Part shown: piece by piece, positions 16,602 through 25,842 of the stretch
How positions within the stretch are numbered: the stretch's first letter is position 1
Layout: every line of letters starts with the position of its first letter
NCBI GenBank assembly: GCA_965200235.1
Contig: OZ241339.1
Coordinates: 682,001-746,000 of the forward strand
Source of the DNA: Azotimanducus chitobiosivorans
GTDB taxonomy: Bacteria; Pseudomonadota; Gammaproteobacteria; Pseudomonadales; Azotimanducaceae
Direction of reading: 5' to 3'
Length of the DNA: 64,000 nt
Position numbers and translations under genes: made by a program
Notes under the pieces: model-generated
What the model saw: only the letters and a program-made list of their open reading frames with translations
Told to the model about the DNA's origin: nothing
Databases searched by the model: none

Positions 16602-18595
16602 CGCCGACAGGCATCAATAGGCGTATCAACAGGCTCATGATCGCCAACAGAGGCGAGATCGCGCGCCGCATTCTGCGCAGCGCCCATGAGATGGGCATAT
16701 CGACAGTCGCCGTCTATGCGCGCGGCGACGCCGATGAACCGTTTGTGCGCGAAGCCGACCTAGCGATGCCGCTTGATGGCGACACGGCCCTTGAAACCTA
16801 TCTCAATATCGATGCTGTGCTCGAAGCGGCAGCGCGCGCCGAAGCAGACGCGGTGCATCCCGGCTACGGATTCTTGTCCGAGAACGCCGCGTTTGCTTCC
16901 AAAGTGATCGAGTCTGGGCTTGCTTGGGTCGGCCCGTCGCCCGAAGCGATTGCCGCTATGGGAGACAAGATCGAAGCCAAGCGGCGCATGCGCGAGGCAG
17001 GTGTGCCGACGCTCGAATCCATTGAAGTGACGGAAGGCGCAGACCTGCTGCCGCTCGCGCGCGACATGGGCTTTCCGCTCTTGGTGAAGGCTTCGGCTGG
17101 CGGTGGCGGCAAGGGCATGCGCATTGTGACGTGCGAAGCGGATCTGGCGCAGGCGGTGATCAGTGCGCAGCGCGAAGCAGGCTCGGCCTTTGGTGACGAC
17201 CGCCTGTTTATCGAACCCTATGTCCATCCGGTGCGGCATGTCGAAGTGCAGATTCTCGGCGATCAGCACGGCAATCTCGTGCACCTCTTCGAGCGTGAAT
17301 GCTCGATTCAGCGGCGCCATCAGAAGATCATTGAAGAGGCGCCCTCGCCAGTGGTGGATGCCTCGACCCGCGAGGCGCTTGGTCAGGCTGCGCTCGCAGC
17401 CGGTCGGCAGATCGGCTACCACTCGGCCGGCACGGTCGAATTTCTCTATTCCGAAGGCAAGTTCTGGTTCTTGGAAGTCAACACCCGCTTGCAGGTCGAG
17501 CATCCGGTGACCGAGGCGGTGACAGGCGTTGATCTGGTGCGCGAGCAGATTCGTGTTGCCGAAGGCGAGCGACTTTCGTTCGCGCAAGACGTCCTCCATA
17601 TCCAAGGCGCGGCGATTGAAGCGAGGCTCTACGCGGAAGATGCCGCGAACGACTTCCTGCCCGCGGCTGGCGATGTGGACGTGTGGGTGCCTGCCGCTGG
17701 CGTGCGCTTTGATTCGGGGATCGAAGCCGGTAGCCGTGTCGGCATCGAGTTTGACCCGATGATCGCGAAGGTCATCGCCCACGCGCCGACACGAAAGGAA
17801 GCCGCGTCCAAGTTAGCGCGTGCGCTCCGTCAAACGCGAATTCACGGCCTGATCAGCAATCGCGACTTTTTGATAGCCGCGCTGCAGCACGAAGAATTCC
17901 TGCGCGGTGAGACGACCACCGACTTTCTTGAACGGACGAAGGTCGGCGAGCGCACGGAGGGAGGCGCGAAAGCCTTGCACGGCGCCATGATCGCGTGTGC
18001 GGTGGCGTCAGTGAAGGAACATCGCGACGCGGCCGAGGTCTTAAGCGAACTCAGGGGCGGGTGGCGGAATTCACCCATGCCGCCAATGCGGCTGACATTT
18101 GCGCACGAGGACGACGCGCACGAGATCGAATATCGACAGCTAAGAGATGGCCGGTTCTCTTGTTCCGTAGGCGGCCAGCATTATGAGGTCGTTGCGCACC
18201 GAGTCGATGGAGAGTCATTCGACCTCGGCATTGCAGGCCGCCGCAGTCGATGGCATGTCACGCATTGCCGGGACAACTGGTACGTGGATGGCGTTGATGC
18301 GTCGTTTGCGCTCAAGCAGGCGCCAAGATTTCCTTCGGCAGTCGGACAGGAGCGGACCGGCGCGGCGCGCGCCCCGATGCCCGGCAAGGTGCTCGACATT
18401 CGCGTCAAGGCTGGCGATGAGGTCGGCGCTGGCGATTTGCTCTTGACTTTGGAAGCCATGAAGATGGAGCATCAGATCAAGGCACCTCACGATGGCGTTG
18501 TGACCGATCTTTCCGTGCAGGCTGGCGATCAAGTTGCCAATGGCGCGGTGCTGGTGGTGATTGAGGAAGGCACAGAATCGGAAGAAGCGCGATGA
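16589..18595 (+). CDS. Acyl-CoA carboxylase biotin carboxylase/BCCP (alpha) subunit
   Basis: The 668-residue chain has an N-terminal biotin carboxylase domain (KLMIANRGEIARRI-like start, ATP-grasp loop SAGGGGKGMRIV, HVEVQILGD, ERECSIQRRHQK, EVNTRLQVEHPVTE). A linker domain follows, then a C-terminal biotinyl domain with EAMKMEHQI near residue 630, where the Lys carries biotin. The ATG at 16589 lies within the end of the beta-subunit gene and the next gene starts 4 nt before this one stops, so the three are translated as one unit. Length is normal for MCC/GCC alpha subunits. Confidence 0.94.
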   Translation: MADVTPTGINRRINRLMIANRGEIARRILRSAHEMGISTVAVYARGDADEPFVREADLAMPLDGDTALETYLNIDAVLEAAARAEADAVHPGYGFLSENAAFASKVIESGLAWVGPSPEAIAAMGDKIEAKRRMREAGVPTLESIEVTEGADLLPLARDMGFPLLVKASAGGGGKGMRIVTCEADLAQAVISAQREAGSAFGDDRLFIEPYVHPVRHVEVQILGDQHGNLVHLFERECSIQRRHQKIIEEAPSPVVDASTREALGQAALAAGRQIGYHSAGTVEFLYSEGKFWFLEVNTRLQVEHPVTEAVTGVDLVREQIRVAEGERLSFAQDVLHIQGAAIEARLYAEDAANDFLPAAGDVDVWVPAAGVRFDSGIEAGSRVGIEFDPMIAKVIAHAPTRKEAASKLARALRQTRIHGLISNRDFLIAALQHEEFLRGETTTDFLERTKVGERTEGGAKALHGAMIACAVASVKEHRDAAEVLSELRGGWRNSPMPPMRLTFAHEDDAHEIEYRQLRDGRFSCSVGGQHYEVVAHRVDGESFDLGIAGRRSRWHVTHCRDNWYVDGVDASFALKQAPRFPSAVGQERTGAARAPMPGKVLDIRVKAGDEVGAGDLLLTLEAMKMEHQIKAPHDGVVTDLSVQAGDQVANGAVLVVIEEGTESEEAR

Positions 18596-19704
18596 CGGCG
18601 GCAGCGTATTTCAGCGACTGCTACTCGCAGGCGAGGCAGCGCTTTTTGCGTGCGGCGCACGCCTCGGGTGCGTACATCGAATGCATCGGCGCACAAACGG
18701 AAACGCCAGTCGAACCCGCGCCGTTCACCGACGCCGTGCACATCGGCGCCGCGGATGCGGCATGCTCGCTCGTGGTCGTCTCTGGAACGCACGGTCCTGA
18801 AGGGCTCGCAGGATCTGCGTGCCAGCGAGCGCTCTTGGACGACATCAAAGCGTCTGGCTTGCCTGCCGACACATCGCTGCTATTGGTGCATGCGATCAAT
18901 GCGTGGGGCGTCGCAACGGGCTTGCGCTGCACGGAGGAAGGTGTCGATCTCAACCGCAATTATGCTGAATTCGGGGCTGAACGCGACGGCGATGCGACTG
19001 CGCTTGCCGCGTTGAATCCGGAATATGATGTCATGCACGACTACCTGCATGCCCTTGCGGATAGCGATTCCGCCGAGGCGTTCCTAGAAGCCGGCCCGTC
19101 GAGGCTCAATCAAAAATTCAGCGAAGACGCCGTCAACATTCTGTTTCAAGGCCAGTATCGTCATTCAAATGGCGCTGGGTTTGGAGGGCTTGCGCCGACT
19201 GCCGCTCGTCGGCGACTTGAACACGCGGTGACGCGCTTCTTGTCTGCAAGTCGGGAAGTCGCCGTTGTTGACCTGCACACTGGGCTTGGTCCGCACGGCG
19301 TGGGCTCGAAGTTCTCGGTGGCCGAGGGTGGCAGCGATGAAGCAGCGCGGGTGCAGTCGTGGTACGGCGAAGACGTGGTGTTGGTCAACGATGCGGGCGC
19401 AAACCTGCCGTACCGCATATTCGGCGAGACTGCATCCGGCATCGCCAGTGCCTTGCCGAATGCGCGCGTCAGCGGCCTGACGCTCGAATATGGCACCTAT
19501 GAAGTTGAGCGACTCGTCAGGTGCATTCTCGCCGAGTTCCTCATTCGGCACAGGGCAGAGGTGCTCGAAGCAGGCACGGCGGAAAGGCTCACCGGCGAGA
19601 TCGGCGCGTTTTTCTATCCGACCAGCGAGGCGTGGCGGGAAGCAGTTATTGCGCAGGCGCGGACGGTGTTCTCGCAGGCGCTTGCCGGGTTGTCAGGTCA
19701 ATAG
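18592..19704 (+). CDS. DUF2817 zinc-peptidase-like protein
   Basis: The 370-residue soluble protein has metallocarboxypeptidase-like features: VVVSGTHGPEGLAGS (His and Glu ligands as in HxxE), LLLVHAINAWGV, DLNRNYAEF, and later VVDLHTGLGPHG for the third ligand. LTLEYGTY could supply the catalytic Glu near residue 300. This is the M14-related DUF2817 group, whose physiological substrate is generally unknown. It overlaps the carboxylase alpha gene by 4 nt. Whether it acts on a product of that pathway is only suggested by the coupling. Confidence 0.88.
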   Translation: MTAAAYFSDCYSQARQRFLRAAHASGAYIECIGAQTETPVEPAPFTDAVHIGAADAACSLVVVSGTHGPEGLAGSACQRALLDDIKASGLPADTSLLLVHAINAWGVATGLRCTEEGVDLNRNYAEFGAERDGDATALAALNPEYDVMHDYLHALADSDSAEAFLEAGPSRLNQKFSEDAVNILFQGQYRHSNGAGFGGLAPTAARRRLEHAVTRFLSASREVAVVDLHTGLGPHGVGSKFSVAEGGSDEAARVQSWYGEDVVLVNDAGANLPYRIFGETASGIASALPNARVSGLTLEYGTYEVERLVRCILAEFLIRHRAEVLEAGTAERLTGEIGAFFYPTSEAWREAVIAQARTVFSQALAGLSGQ

Positions 19705-20146
19705 GACGCAGCTCAAATACCGGAATCTCGCGAGTCGTCCGTTTTTGGTAGCCGACAAAGAACGGCCAAGCCGACACCAATGCCGCCCAAGCCTGCTCGC
19801 GGCGCTCGCCTTCGAGCTCGAGCACCTGAACGCGCTGTTTCGCGCCTTTGATCTCTACCACCGCCTCCGGCTGGCCTCGCAGATTCCAGTACCACGCCGG
19901 ATGATTTTCGGTGCCAGCATAGGAAGCGGCGACGATATAGGCGCCGTCGAGGGTTGTGTGCAGCAGCGGCGTCACGCGCTCCAAGCCGGTCTTGTGTCCG
20001 CGAGTGACGAGCAGCAAAAACACGACCGGGCCGATGCCGGCAGCGAAGCGGCCGCCTGTGAAGCGGAAAAAGCGCTTGTGCAAGTCCGCGAAGACGCGCA
20101 GCGTCGCTTTGACGAGTCGGTCACGCATCGGTGCGCTGACCATCAA
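19646..20146 (-). CDS. Deazaflavin-dependent nitroreductase-like (DDN family) protein
   Basis: The 166-residue protein has the split-barrel signature VFLLLVTRGHKTGLERVTPLLH, then AYIVAASYAGTENHPAWYWNLRGQPEAVVEI, characteristic of the F420H2-dependent quinone/nitro-reductase family, which is best known in actinobacteria. Its 3' end overlaps DUF2817 by 59 nt on the opposite strand and its 5' end overlaps the DUF3089 gene by 26 nt in the same direction. Whether this organism makes F420 cannot be seen here; a flavin cofactor is the alternative. Confidence 0.85.
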   Translation of the reverse strand: MMVSAPMRDRLVKATLRVFADLHKRFFRFTGGRFAAGIGPVVFLLLVTRGHKTGLERVTPLLHTTLDGAYIVAASYAGTENHPAWYWNLRGQPEAVVEIKGAKQRVQVLELEGERREQAWAALVSAWPFFVGYQKRTTREIPVFELRPIDLTTRQAPARTPSAPAQ

Positions 20147-21089
20147 GATACGCTCGCACCCGCGCCTTGGCGTTCGCGCGAATGCTCATGTAGAACAGCC
20201 CATAGTCATAGGCGTGATAGTTGCCTTCGCCGAAAGGCATGATCCATTCGCTATCTGAGCGCAATTCTGAGACAAGCAGACGTCCGTCGAGGCACTGCGC
20301 GTCGGCCACGCCCTCTTCAATGACCGGCGGCGTGTCGAAGTTCATTGAACCCGGATTGACGGCGAAGTCGGCGCGTGCGCCATCGGTTCGCCATGTGAGT
20401 GGATTGACGCAGACTGTGTCGAGCGGGTAGTTCGAGGTCGCGTCCGGCGACATTGCGTTCCAGTTGACTTGGCAGCCCGTTTGCCTCGGTCGCTCGCAGA
20501 CCGGCAGGCCGCCGCCCTCAGTGATCTCGAAGCCGACGGTGTACGCCGCGACGAGCCGCTCTTCAAGGTCAGTGCCGAGCACGACCTCGCGAATGAGTCG
20601 GTCCGAATGAAACGCGCCTTGACTATGGCCAGCGATGATGAATGGCCGTCCTTGATTGAACTCAGCGAGGAAGTGCTCGAACGCGGATTGAACGTCCGAA
20701 TAGGCGAGTTCAAGCGCCTTGTCACCATCGCCTTCGCGGTCCATGAAGCTAAACAGCGTCGCCTGGCGGTATCTCGGCGCGTATATGGCGCAGCAGCCGT
20801 TAAAGACGCTTGTTTGATTGGTGAGGATAGTGGTGTCGATGATTTCGGTGGATTCCTCATGGCCGTGCGGCTGGTTCCAGCCTGCGGAACTGAAGTAGCT
20901 CGTCGGTAAAGCTGCCCAATGCGCGGCATCGGCGTAATCGGGTGCGGCAGGCGGCTCGATCTCCGAAAACGGCATGTCGGGCTGCAATTGCGCGCGGACG
21001 ACGAGGAACATGAGGTTTTCGCGAAACAGATACAGCCCTGCAGCGATGATCGCGAGCGCAAGGACGAGGCCGATAGCCCACTTTTGCAT
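20121..21089 (-). CDS. DUF3089 alpha/beta-hydrolase-like protein, membrane-anchored
   Basis: The 322-residue protein has an N-terminal membrane anchor (residues 5-20, no clear cleavage site). Family landmarks follow: NQTSVFNGCCAIYAPRYRQATL, DVQSAFEHFL, and the nucleophile elbow FIIAGHSQGAFH with Ser in GHSQG. A conserved acid and His are expected in the C-terminal third (SMNFDTPP, NYHAYDYGLFY). The active site probably faces the periplasm. It lies in a leftward run with the flavin reductase (5-nt gap) and the nitroreductase-like gene. Confidence 0.87.
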   Translation of the reverse strand: MQKWAIGLVLALAIIAAGLYLFRENLMFLVVRAQLQPDMPFSEIEPPAAPDYADAAHWAALPTSYFSSAGWNQPHGHEESTEIIDTTILTNQTSVFNGCCAIYAPRYRQATLFSFMDREGDGDKALELAYSDVQSAFEHFLAEFNQGRPFIIAGHSQGAFHSDRLIREVVLGTDLEERLVAAYTVGFEITEGGGLPVCERPRQTGCQVNWNAMSPDATSNYPLDTVCVNPLTWRTDGARADFAVNPGSMNFDTPPVIEEGVADAQCLDGRLLVSELRSDSEWIMPFGEGNYHAYDYGLFYMSIRANAKARVRAYLDGQRTDA

Positions 21090-21094
21090 GGTAT

Positions 21095-21595
21095 TTAACT
21101 CCTGTGAGGCGCGGCGAGCTGTCGGTAGGCGCCGCGATAAAAGAGCAGCGGCGAGGCGTCGCTGTCAATCAAGCCAAGGTCTTCGACCTTGCCGATGGCG
21201 ATGCTGTGATCGCCTGCCTCGACCTCTTGCACGAGCGAGCAATCGACATAGGCGATGCTGCTCGTCAAGACCGGCGATCCCGTCGCTTGCACGCGCCAGT
21301 CAATGCCGTCGAACTTGTCGGTGCCGGTCTGTGCGAATCGCGTGCTCAAATCAGCTTGCGTGCTTTTCAGGAAATTCACGCAAAAGGCGTGTGAGCGCGC
21401 GATGCTCGGCCAACTGTCGCTCGAGTTCGCAGGGCATACGGCGACGAGTTCCGGTTCGAGCGACAAGGCCACGAATGACTGCGCGGTGAAGCCCCAAGGT
21501 GCGCCGTCCAAGCAGCCGGTCACAATCGTGACGCCCGTGCAGAAGTGCCCCATCAGATCTCTGAATTCGCGGCTATTGGCTTGTCGATCCGGCAT
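21095..21595 (-). CDS. Flavin reductase-like FMN-binding protein
   Basis: A 166-residue protein of the HpaC/HsaB type that supplies reduced FMN or FAD to a two-component monooxygenase. It starts FRDLMGHFCTGVTIVTG, followed by GFTAQSFVALSLEPELVAVCPA, SHAFCVNFL and the conserved end ASPLLFYRGAYRQL. It is first in the leftward three-gene run and divergent from the acyl-CoA dehydrogenase, whose upstream region overlaps its first codons. No obvious monooxygenase partner is in the window. Confidence 0.92.
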   Translation of the reverse strand: MPDRQANSREFRDLMGHFCTGVTIVTGCLDGAPWGFTAQSFVALSLEPELVAVCPANSSDSWPSIARSHAFCVNFLKSTQADLSTRFAQTGTDKFDGIDWRVQATGSPVLTSSIAYVDCSLVQEVEAGDHSIAIGKVEDLGLIDSDASPLLFYRGAYRQLAAPHRS

Positions 21596-21640
21596 GGGTC
21601 AGCGGCTCGAAAGGCGAGAGGTGGAACTATACAGAAGGCG

Positions 21641-22876
21641 ATGACGGATATAATCCCGATTCCTACCGAATTGACACGCTTCATGTCGGCAATTGATACC
21701 TTTCGTGCGCAGACGCGCGCTTGGCTCGAAGAAAACTGTCCGCAATCCATGCGCGGCGCGCAGGTTGGCGACGATGTCACTTGGGGTGGGCGCAACGCGA
21801 GATTCAAGAATCCCGATGCCAAGCTGTGGCTTGAGCGCATGGCTGCGCGCGGATGGACAGCGCCCACCTGGCCGCGCGAGTACGCCGGCGGTGGTCTCGC
21901 CGCCGACGAAGCTGTCGTCTTGCAGCAGGAAATGCGGCGCATTCAAGCGGTGCCGCCGCTCGCAAGCTTTGGCCTTTGGATGCTCGGGCCGGCACTGCTC
22001 GAATACGCGAGCGAGGCGCAGAAGGCCGAGCACCTGCCGAAGATCGTGCGCGGCGAGATTCGCTGGTGCCAAGGCTATTCGGAGCCCGGGGCTGGCTCGG
22101 ATCTCGCAGGGCTACAGACGCGTGCGGAAGACAAGGGTGATCACTATCTGGTGAACGGCTCGAAGATCTGGACCTCCTATGCCAACTATGCGGACTGGAT
22201 CTTCTGCTTGGTGCGCACCGATTTCGAGGCGCCGAAGCATCAGGGCATCAGCTTCCTGCTATTCGACATGGCATCACGTGGCGTCAGCACCAAGCCAATC
22301 CGACTCATTAGCGGCGCTTCGCCCTTCTGCGAGACCTTTTTTGACGACGTGAAGGTGCCGAAAGAGAATCTCGTCGGTGCGCTCGGCGGCGGCTGGGAGA
22401 TTGCCAAGCGCCTCCTGCAGCACGAGCGCAACATGATTGCATCGATGGGCGGCGTGAGCGCCGATGGCGTGTCGGGCGATTCGTTGGAAGCGCGCGTCAA
22501 GCAGTTTGCAGGGACGCGCGACGGGTGCATCGCCGATGCCTCTTTACGCGAGCGCGTCGCGCGTCACAAGATGAACGATCACGCCTTTGCCTTGACACTG
22601 AAGCGCGCGCGCGAGCAGGCCGAAACCGGCGCAGGCAACGCCGCCTTGAGTTCGATGTTCAAGTATTACGGCAGCGAGCAGAACAAGCGCAAGTACGAAC
22701 TCTTGCTTGATGCGGGCGGCATGGCGGCGCTCGGCTGGCGCGGCGGGGGCTTTAGCGATCGCGAGCTTGCGACGACGCGCTCGTGGCTGCGCTCGAAAGC
22801 CAATTCCATCGAGGGCGGCACTAGTGAGGTGCAACTCAATGTCATTGCCAAGCGTGTGCTCGGGTTGCCGGACTAA
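21641..22876 (+). CDS. Acyl-CoA dehydrogenase
   Basis: The 411-residue FAD enzyme carries out the alpha,beta-desaturation of an acyl-CoA. Landmarks are WCQGYSEPGAGSDLAGL, KIWTSYANYADWIFCLVRT, and the C-terminal EGGTSEVQLNVIAKRVLGLPD. The frame is open back to 21545; ATG 21641 has AGAAGG upstream, and ATG 21683 (MSAIDTF) also fits. Together with the two dehydrogenases at 36595-38966 and the acyl-CoA carboxylase, it indicates degradation of branched or cyclic acyl compounds. Substrate is unknown. Confidence 0.92.
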   Translation: MTDIIPIPTELTRFMSAIDTFRAQTRAWLEENCPQSMRGAQVGDDVTWGGRNARFKNPDAKLWLERMAARGWTAPTWPREYAGGGLAADEAVVLQQEMRRIQAVPPLASFGLWMLGPALLEYASEAQKAEHLPKIVRGEIRWCQGYSEPGAGSDLAGLQTRAEDKGDHYLVNGSKIWTSYANYADWIFCLVRTDFEAPKHQGISFLLFDMASRGVSTKPIRLISGASPFCETFFDDVKVPKENLVGALGGGWEIAKRLLQHERNMIASMGGVSADGVSGDSLEARVKQFAGTRDGCIADASLRERVARHKMNDHAFALTLKRAREQAETGAGNAALSSMFKYYGSEQNKRKYELLLDAGGMAALGWRGGGFSDRELATTRSWLRSKANSIEGGTSEVQLNVIAKRVLGLPD

Positions 22877-22905
22877 GCAAGCCACCGTCTGACATCCGAC
22901 GTCTC

Positions 22906-24429
22906 ATGACGACCGATCAGTCAGACTGGTTCGCAGCCATTGATCTTGGCTCGAACAGTTTTCATCTGCTTGTTGTCCGCCACCATGAAGGTCGCTTGCA
23001 GGTGCGCGACCGGCACCGGGAAATGGTGCGGCTCGCCGCTGGCCTCGACTCCGATGGAAACCTAAGCGAGGAGAGCCAGGAGCGTGCGCTTGCATGCCTG
23101 TCCCGCTTTGGCGAGCGCATTCGCAACCTGCCTCGATACAACGTGCGGATCGTCGGCACCAACGCCTTGCGGCGCGCGCGCAACGCTTCGGATTTCGCCC
23201 TGCGGGCGAGCGCCTTGCTCGGCCGCGAGATCGAGATTATTTCCGGGCGCGAGGAAGCGCGCCTCATATTCTCCGGTGTCTCCTACGCGCTCGAAGACGA
23301 TGAAGAGCGGCGCTTGGTGGTCGATATCGGCGGCGGCAGCACAGAGCTGATTCTTGGCTATCGTGCACGGCCGCGGCTGACCGAGAGCCTGCATATGGGC
23401 TGCGTCACCATGTCGCAAGCCTATTTTGACGATGGCGGCATCTCGAAGGCGCGGATGCGCGAAGCACGTCTTGCCGCCATGCAGGAACTCGCGCCGATCA
23501 AAGCCGTATTTCGCGGTCTTGCGTGGGAGAGCGTCGTCGGTGCTTCCGGGACGATGCTCGCAATCGCCGATATTCTCGCCGCCGAAGGCTGGAGCCAGGA
23601 GGGGATTAGCGCGGACGGCTTGGCACGTTTGGTGCGGGCCCTCATTGAGGCAGGACATGTTGACCGATTGATGCTCGAAGGGCTCTCGCCAGAGCGTCGG
23701 GCGGTCTTTCCGGGCGGCGTCGCCATCTTGCAGGCGCTGATGCGGTCATTTGAGCTAGAGAGAATCCAAGTATCGAGTGGCGCGCTGCGCGAAGGCGTTG
23801 TCATTGACCTGCTCGGACGCTTTGAGCACAACGATATTCGCAACGACTCCGCTCGTGACCTCGCGACGCGTTTTCATGTTGACGAAGCGCACGCGGCGCG
23901 CGTGAAACACACAGCGCTCCGGCTCTTTGACGGCGTTGCAAGCGAATTCGCCGGCAACACGTCGATGTTTCGCAATATTCTCGGATGGGCGGCGCAGGTA
24001 CATGAGATTGGTCTCGATATTGCCCATACCCAGTATCACAAGCACGGCGGCTATCTCTTGAGCCATATGGATCTGCCCGGATTCTCTCAAGGGGAGCAGC
24101 GCCGCATGTCACTCCTCGTGCGCGCCCATCGGCGCAAGTTTCCGGTGCAGGAATTTTCGCTCCTCGATGCGACTGAGCGCCAAGTCATGCTCAAGCTGGC
24201 CTGCATTCTGCGCCTTGCCGTGCTCTTGCACCGTGGCCGCACCGAGGCGGCGAGCGCGCCGGTCAGCCTTGATATTGCAGGGAAGCGGATTGCGCTGAAG
24301 TTCTTAAGCGACTGGCTGGAACACCACCCGCTCACGCGCCTTGATCTTGAACAGGAATGTGCGTTCTTGGCGGACGCTGGGATAGGTCTCGAAATTCGTG
24401 ATGGATCAGTTGAGGAAGCGGCCAAGTAG
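22906..24429 (+). CDS. ppx: Exopolyphosphatase / guanosine pentaphosphatase
   Basis: The 507-residue Ppx/GppA-family phosphatase removes terminal phosphates from polyphosphate or pppGpp. Sugar-kinase-like motifs AAIDLGSNSFHLLV and VVDIGGGSTELILG are present, with MGCVTMSQAYF and an HD-like C-terminal part (VHEIGLDIAHTQYHKHGGYLL). The C-terminal domain gives the length of Ppx/GppA rather than the short forms. It lies 29 nt after the acyl-CoA dehydrogenase. Ppx and GppA cannot be separated with certainty. Confidence 0.9.
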   Translation: MTTDQSDWFAAIDLGSNSFHLLVVRHHEGRLQVRDRHREMVRLAAGLDSDGNLSEESQERALACLSRFGERIRNLPRYNVRIVGTNALRRARNASDFALRASALLGREIEIISGREEARLIFSGVSYALEDDEERRLVVDIGGGSTELILGYRARPRLTESLHMGCVTMSQAYFDDGGISKARMREARLAAMQELAPIKAVFRGLAWESVVGASGTMLAIADILAAEGWSQEGISADGLARLVRALIEAGHVDRLMLEGLSPERRAVFPGGVAILQALMRSFELERIQVSSGALREGVVIDLLGRFEHNDIRNDSARDLATRFHVDEAHAARVKHTALRLFDGVASEFAGNTSMFRNILGWAAQVHEIGLDIAHTQYHKHGGYLLSHMDLPGFSQGEQRRMSLLVRAHRRKFPVQEFSLLDATERQVMLKLACILRLAVLLHRGRTEAASAPVSLDIAGKRIALKFLSDWLEHHPLTRLDLEQECAFLADAGIGLEIRDGSVEEAAK

Positions 24430-24454
24430 CGCCGACTGGCGACGCCGGTGTGAT

Positions 24455-24661
24455 TCATGCCGCTGACGAATCTCTACGTGAGTTCCCAGCGCTGGTCGAC
24501 TGCTTGCTACTTTCGTGATGAAAGAGTCGGCTGATCGCCTTCAATGCTGCACGGCCGTTTTGGCTGCTCAGCACTTCAGCAGGCTTGACATAGCGCGAGC
24601 CGTTCGGCCTTACATGTATTTTTGTCTTGGTAGGTGGCTCGCCAGTTCGCTCAGATCTCAT
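24455..24661 (-). CDS. Possible small protein, unknown
   Basis: A 68-residue basic frame with an ATG at 24661. It contains KIHVRPNGSRYVKPAEVL followed by RAALKAISRLFH, which looks like real coding sequence. I do not recognise the family, and a repeat remnant lies 22 nt upstream of the start. The gene may be a decayed copy. Confidence 0.3.
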   Translation of the reverse strand: MRSERTGEPPTKTKIHVRPNGSRYVKPAEVLSSQNGRAALKAISRLFHHESSKQSTSAGNSRRDSSAA

Positions 24662-24683
24662 ACAGATTCTCCAATTGCCTTGA

Positions 24684-24852
24684 GGAAGGTCTCATCACGT
24701 GGGGCCTGCCACGCTGCTTCGTCACTCCTTACCAGCACACGCCACATTATTGCAGGCGCAAGAATGCACGGCAGAGCCGCCCGCAGGCGTGGGCACATTG
24801 AGGTGCCCAATGAGATGGCCTCCGAGCTTTGCAGACTTAATCAGACCTGCCT
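24684..24852. mobile_element. Degenerate IS5-like MITE remnant
   Basis: It begins GGAAGGTCT and ends AGACTTAATCAGACCTGCC, matching the ends of the element at 44331-44583 with changes. It shares the stretches CATCACGTGGGGCCTGCCAC and GAGCTTTGCAGACTTAATC with that copy, but the middle differs. It sits in a gene-poor gap (24430-25018) between ppx and the Uma2 gene. Nothing else recognisable is seen in the gap apart from the small possible frame at 24455. Confidence 0.65.
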
Positions 24853-25018
24853 TCACTGCACTGGTTGCCGAATATCACGAATATCGGTGCGATTGGTCAA
24901 GCCTACTTGTTGCCGACAGCCCACAGGAAAAAAGTTGATTCATGTTGTGTTGTGGTGCATGATGATGGCGTATTGTAGCGGTCGATGAGAGCGCAAGAGC
25001 GACGGAGGGAAGAGCGCG

Positions 25019-25795
25019 ATGACAATGCCTGCAACCTGCTACAAAGGTCCGCTCGGATCGACCTTTTATGCGCTGCGAGCGGACAGTGAAACCGTTGTGC
25101 GCCTTGCTTCAGTTGACTGGAGCCGCGAATTTTCGCGTGTCTGCCTCGATCATGTGCGAGGGATCATCGTCTGCATGTCGCCCTCGTGGCATCACGAGAA
25201 GCTTGGCAAGCTGATCGAAGATGTCGTTGACCAGACCGCCGATCTGTTCGGTCAGGTTTCCGAGGGCTTTCAATCAACCCGCTATCGAGCGCCGGGCGAT
25301 CCGCCCGGGACCGGCTTGGAGCCGGACTGTTCATTTATTGTGGGTGAAAAGGTTGAAGGCTATGCTCAAGCGTTGAAAGAGGGCGAAGCCGCAGTTGATG
25401 ACTATCTAGAACGCACACCGCCCGATTTAGTGGTTGAGGTGGAGTTGACGCATTTTGATCGCGGCAAAGCCAAGCGCTATGGGCAAATCGGTGTGCGTGA
25501 GTTGTGGCAAGTGCGGGTAGTCGGCGCGCCTGCGGAAGTTTCGGTTGAAATGCTGAAGCTTGATCCAAGAGAGGCGCCCGATTCGGTACGGACTTCGCAG
25601 GTCTTATCCGGCTTGACGCCGAAGCAGGTGGCAGAGGCGGTCGCAGAGGTTTCAACGGCGGGTACGCGCACCGCCCGTACCGAGGCTGTTTCCAAGGTCT
25701 TTCTCGGAAAAGGCGCGACACGTGTTCAAGACGAGCCGGGGTGCTATAGCGCCCATCGTTCAAAGCAGCCCGATGCTGAGATGCACGCAGCGTAG
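25019..25795 (+). CDS. Uma2-family (DUF820) endonuclease-like protein
   Basis: The 258-residue protein carries the PD-(D/E)XK-like plan of Uma2 proteins: GLEPDCSFIVGEKV (Asp in EPD), DLVVEVELTHFDRGKAKRYGQIGVRELWQV (the Glu and the Lys of the core), then a variable tail. A strong GGAGGG precedes ATG 25019. These proteins are abundant in cyanobacteria and spread by transfer; their role is not established. The C-terminal 60 residues look unlike the core and may be low-conservation sequence. It stands beside the restriction-modification pair in accessory DNA. Confidence 0.85.
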   Translation: MTMPATCYKGPLGSTFYALRADSETVVRLASVDWSREFSRVCLDHVRGIIVCMSPSWHHEKLGKLIEDVVDQTADLFGQVSEGFQSTRYRAPGDPPGTGLEPDCSFIVGEKVEGYAQALKEGEAAVDDYLERTPPDLVVEVELTHFDRGKAKRYGQIGVRELWQVRVVGAPAEVSVEMLKLDPREAPDSVRTSQVLSGLTPKQVAEAVAEVSTAGTRTARTEAVSKVFLGKGATRVQDEPGCYSAHRSKQPDAEMHAA

Positions 25796-25842
25796 CGTTT
25801 TCTCGGCCACGTCAAATGTTCCTGTGGCAATAGTGCGAGCCG

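Noticed and set aside
24515..24988. 157-residue plus-strand frame in the gap after ppx
   Set aside because: It runs through the MITE remnant, with composition unlike the neighbouring proteins, and gives no motif.
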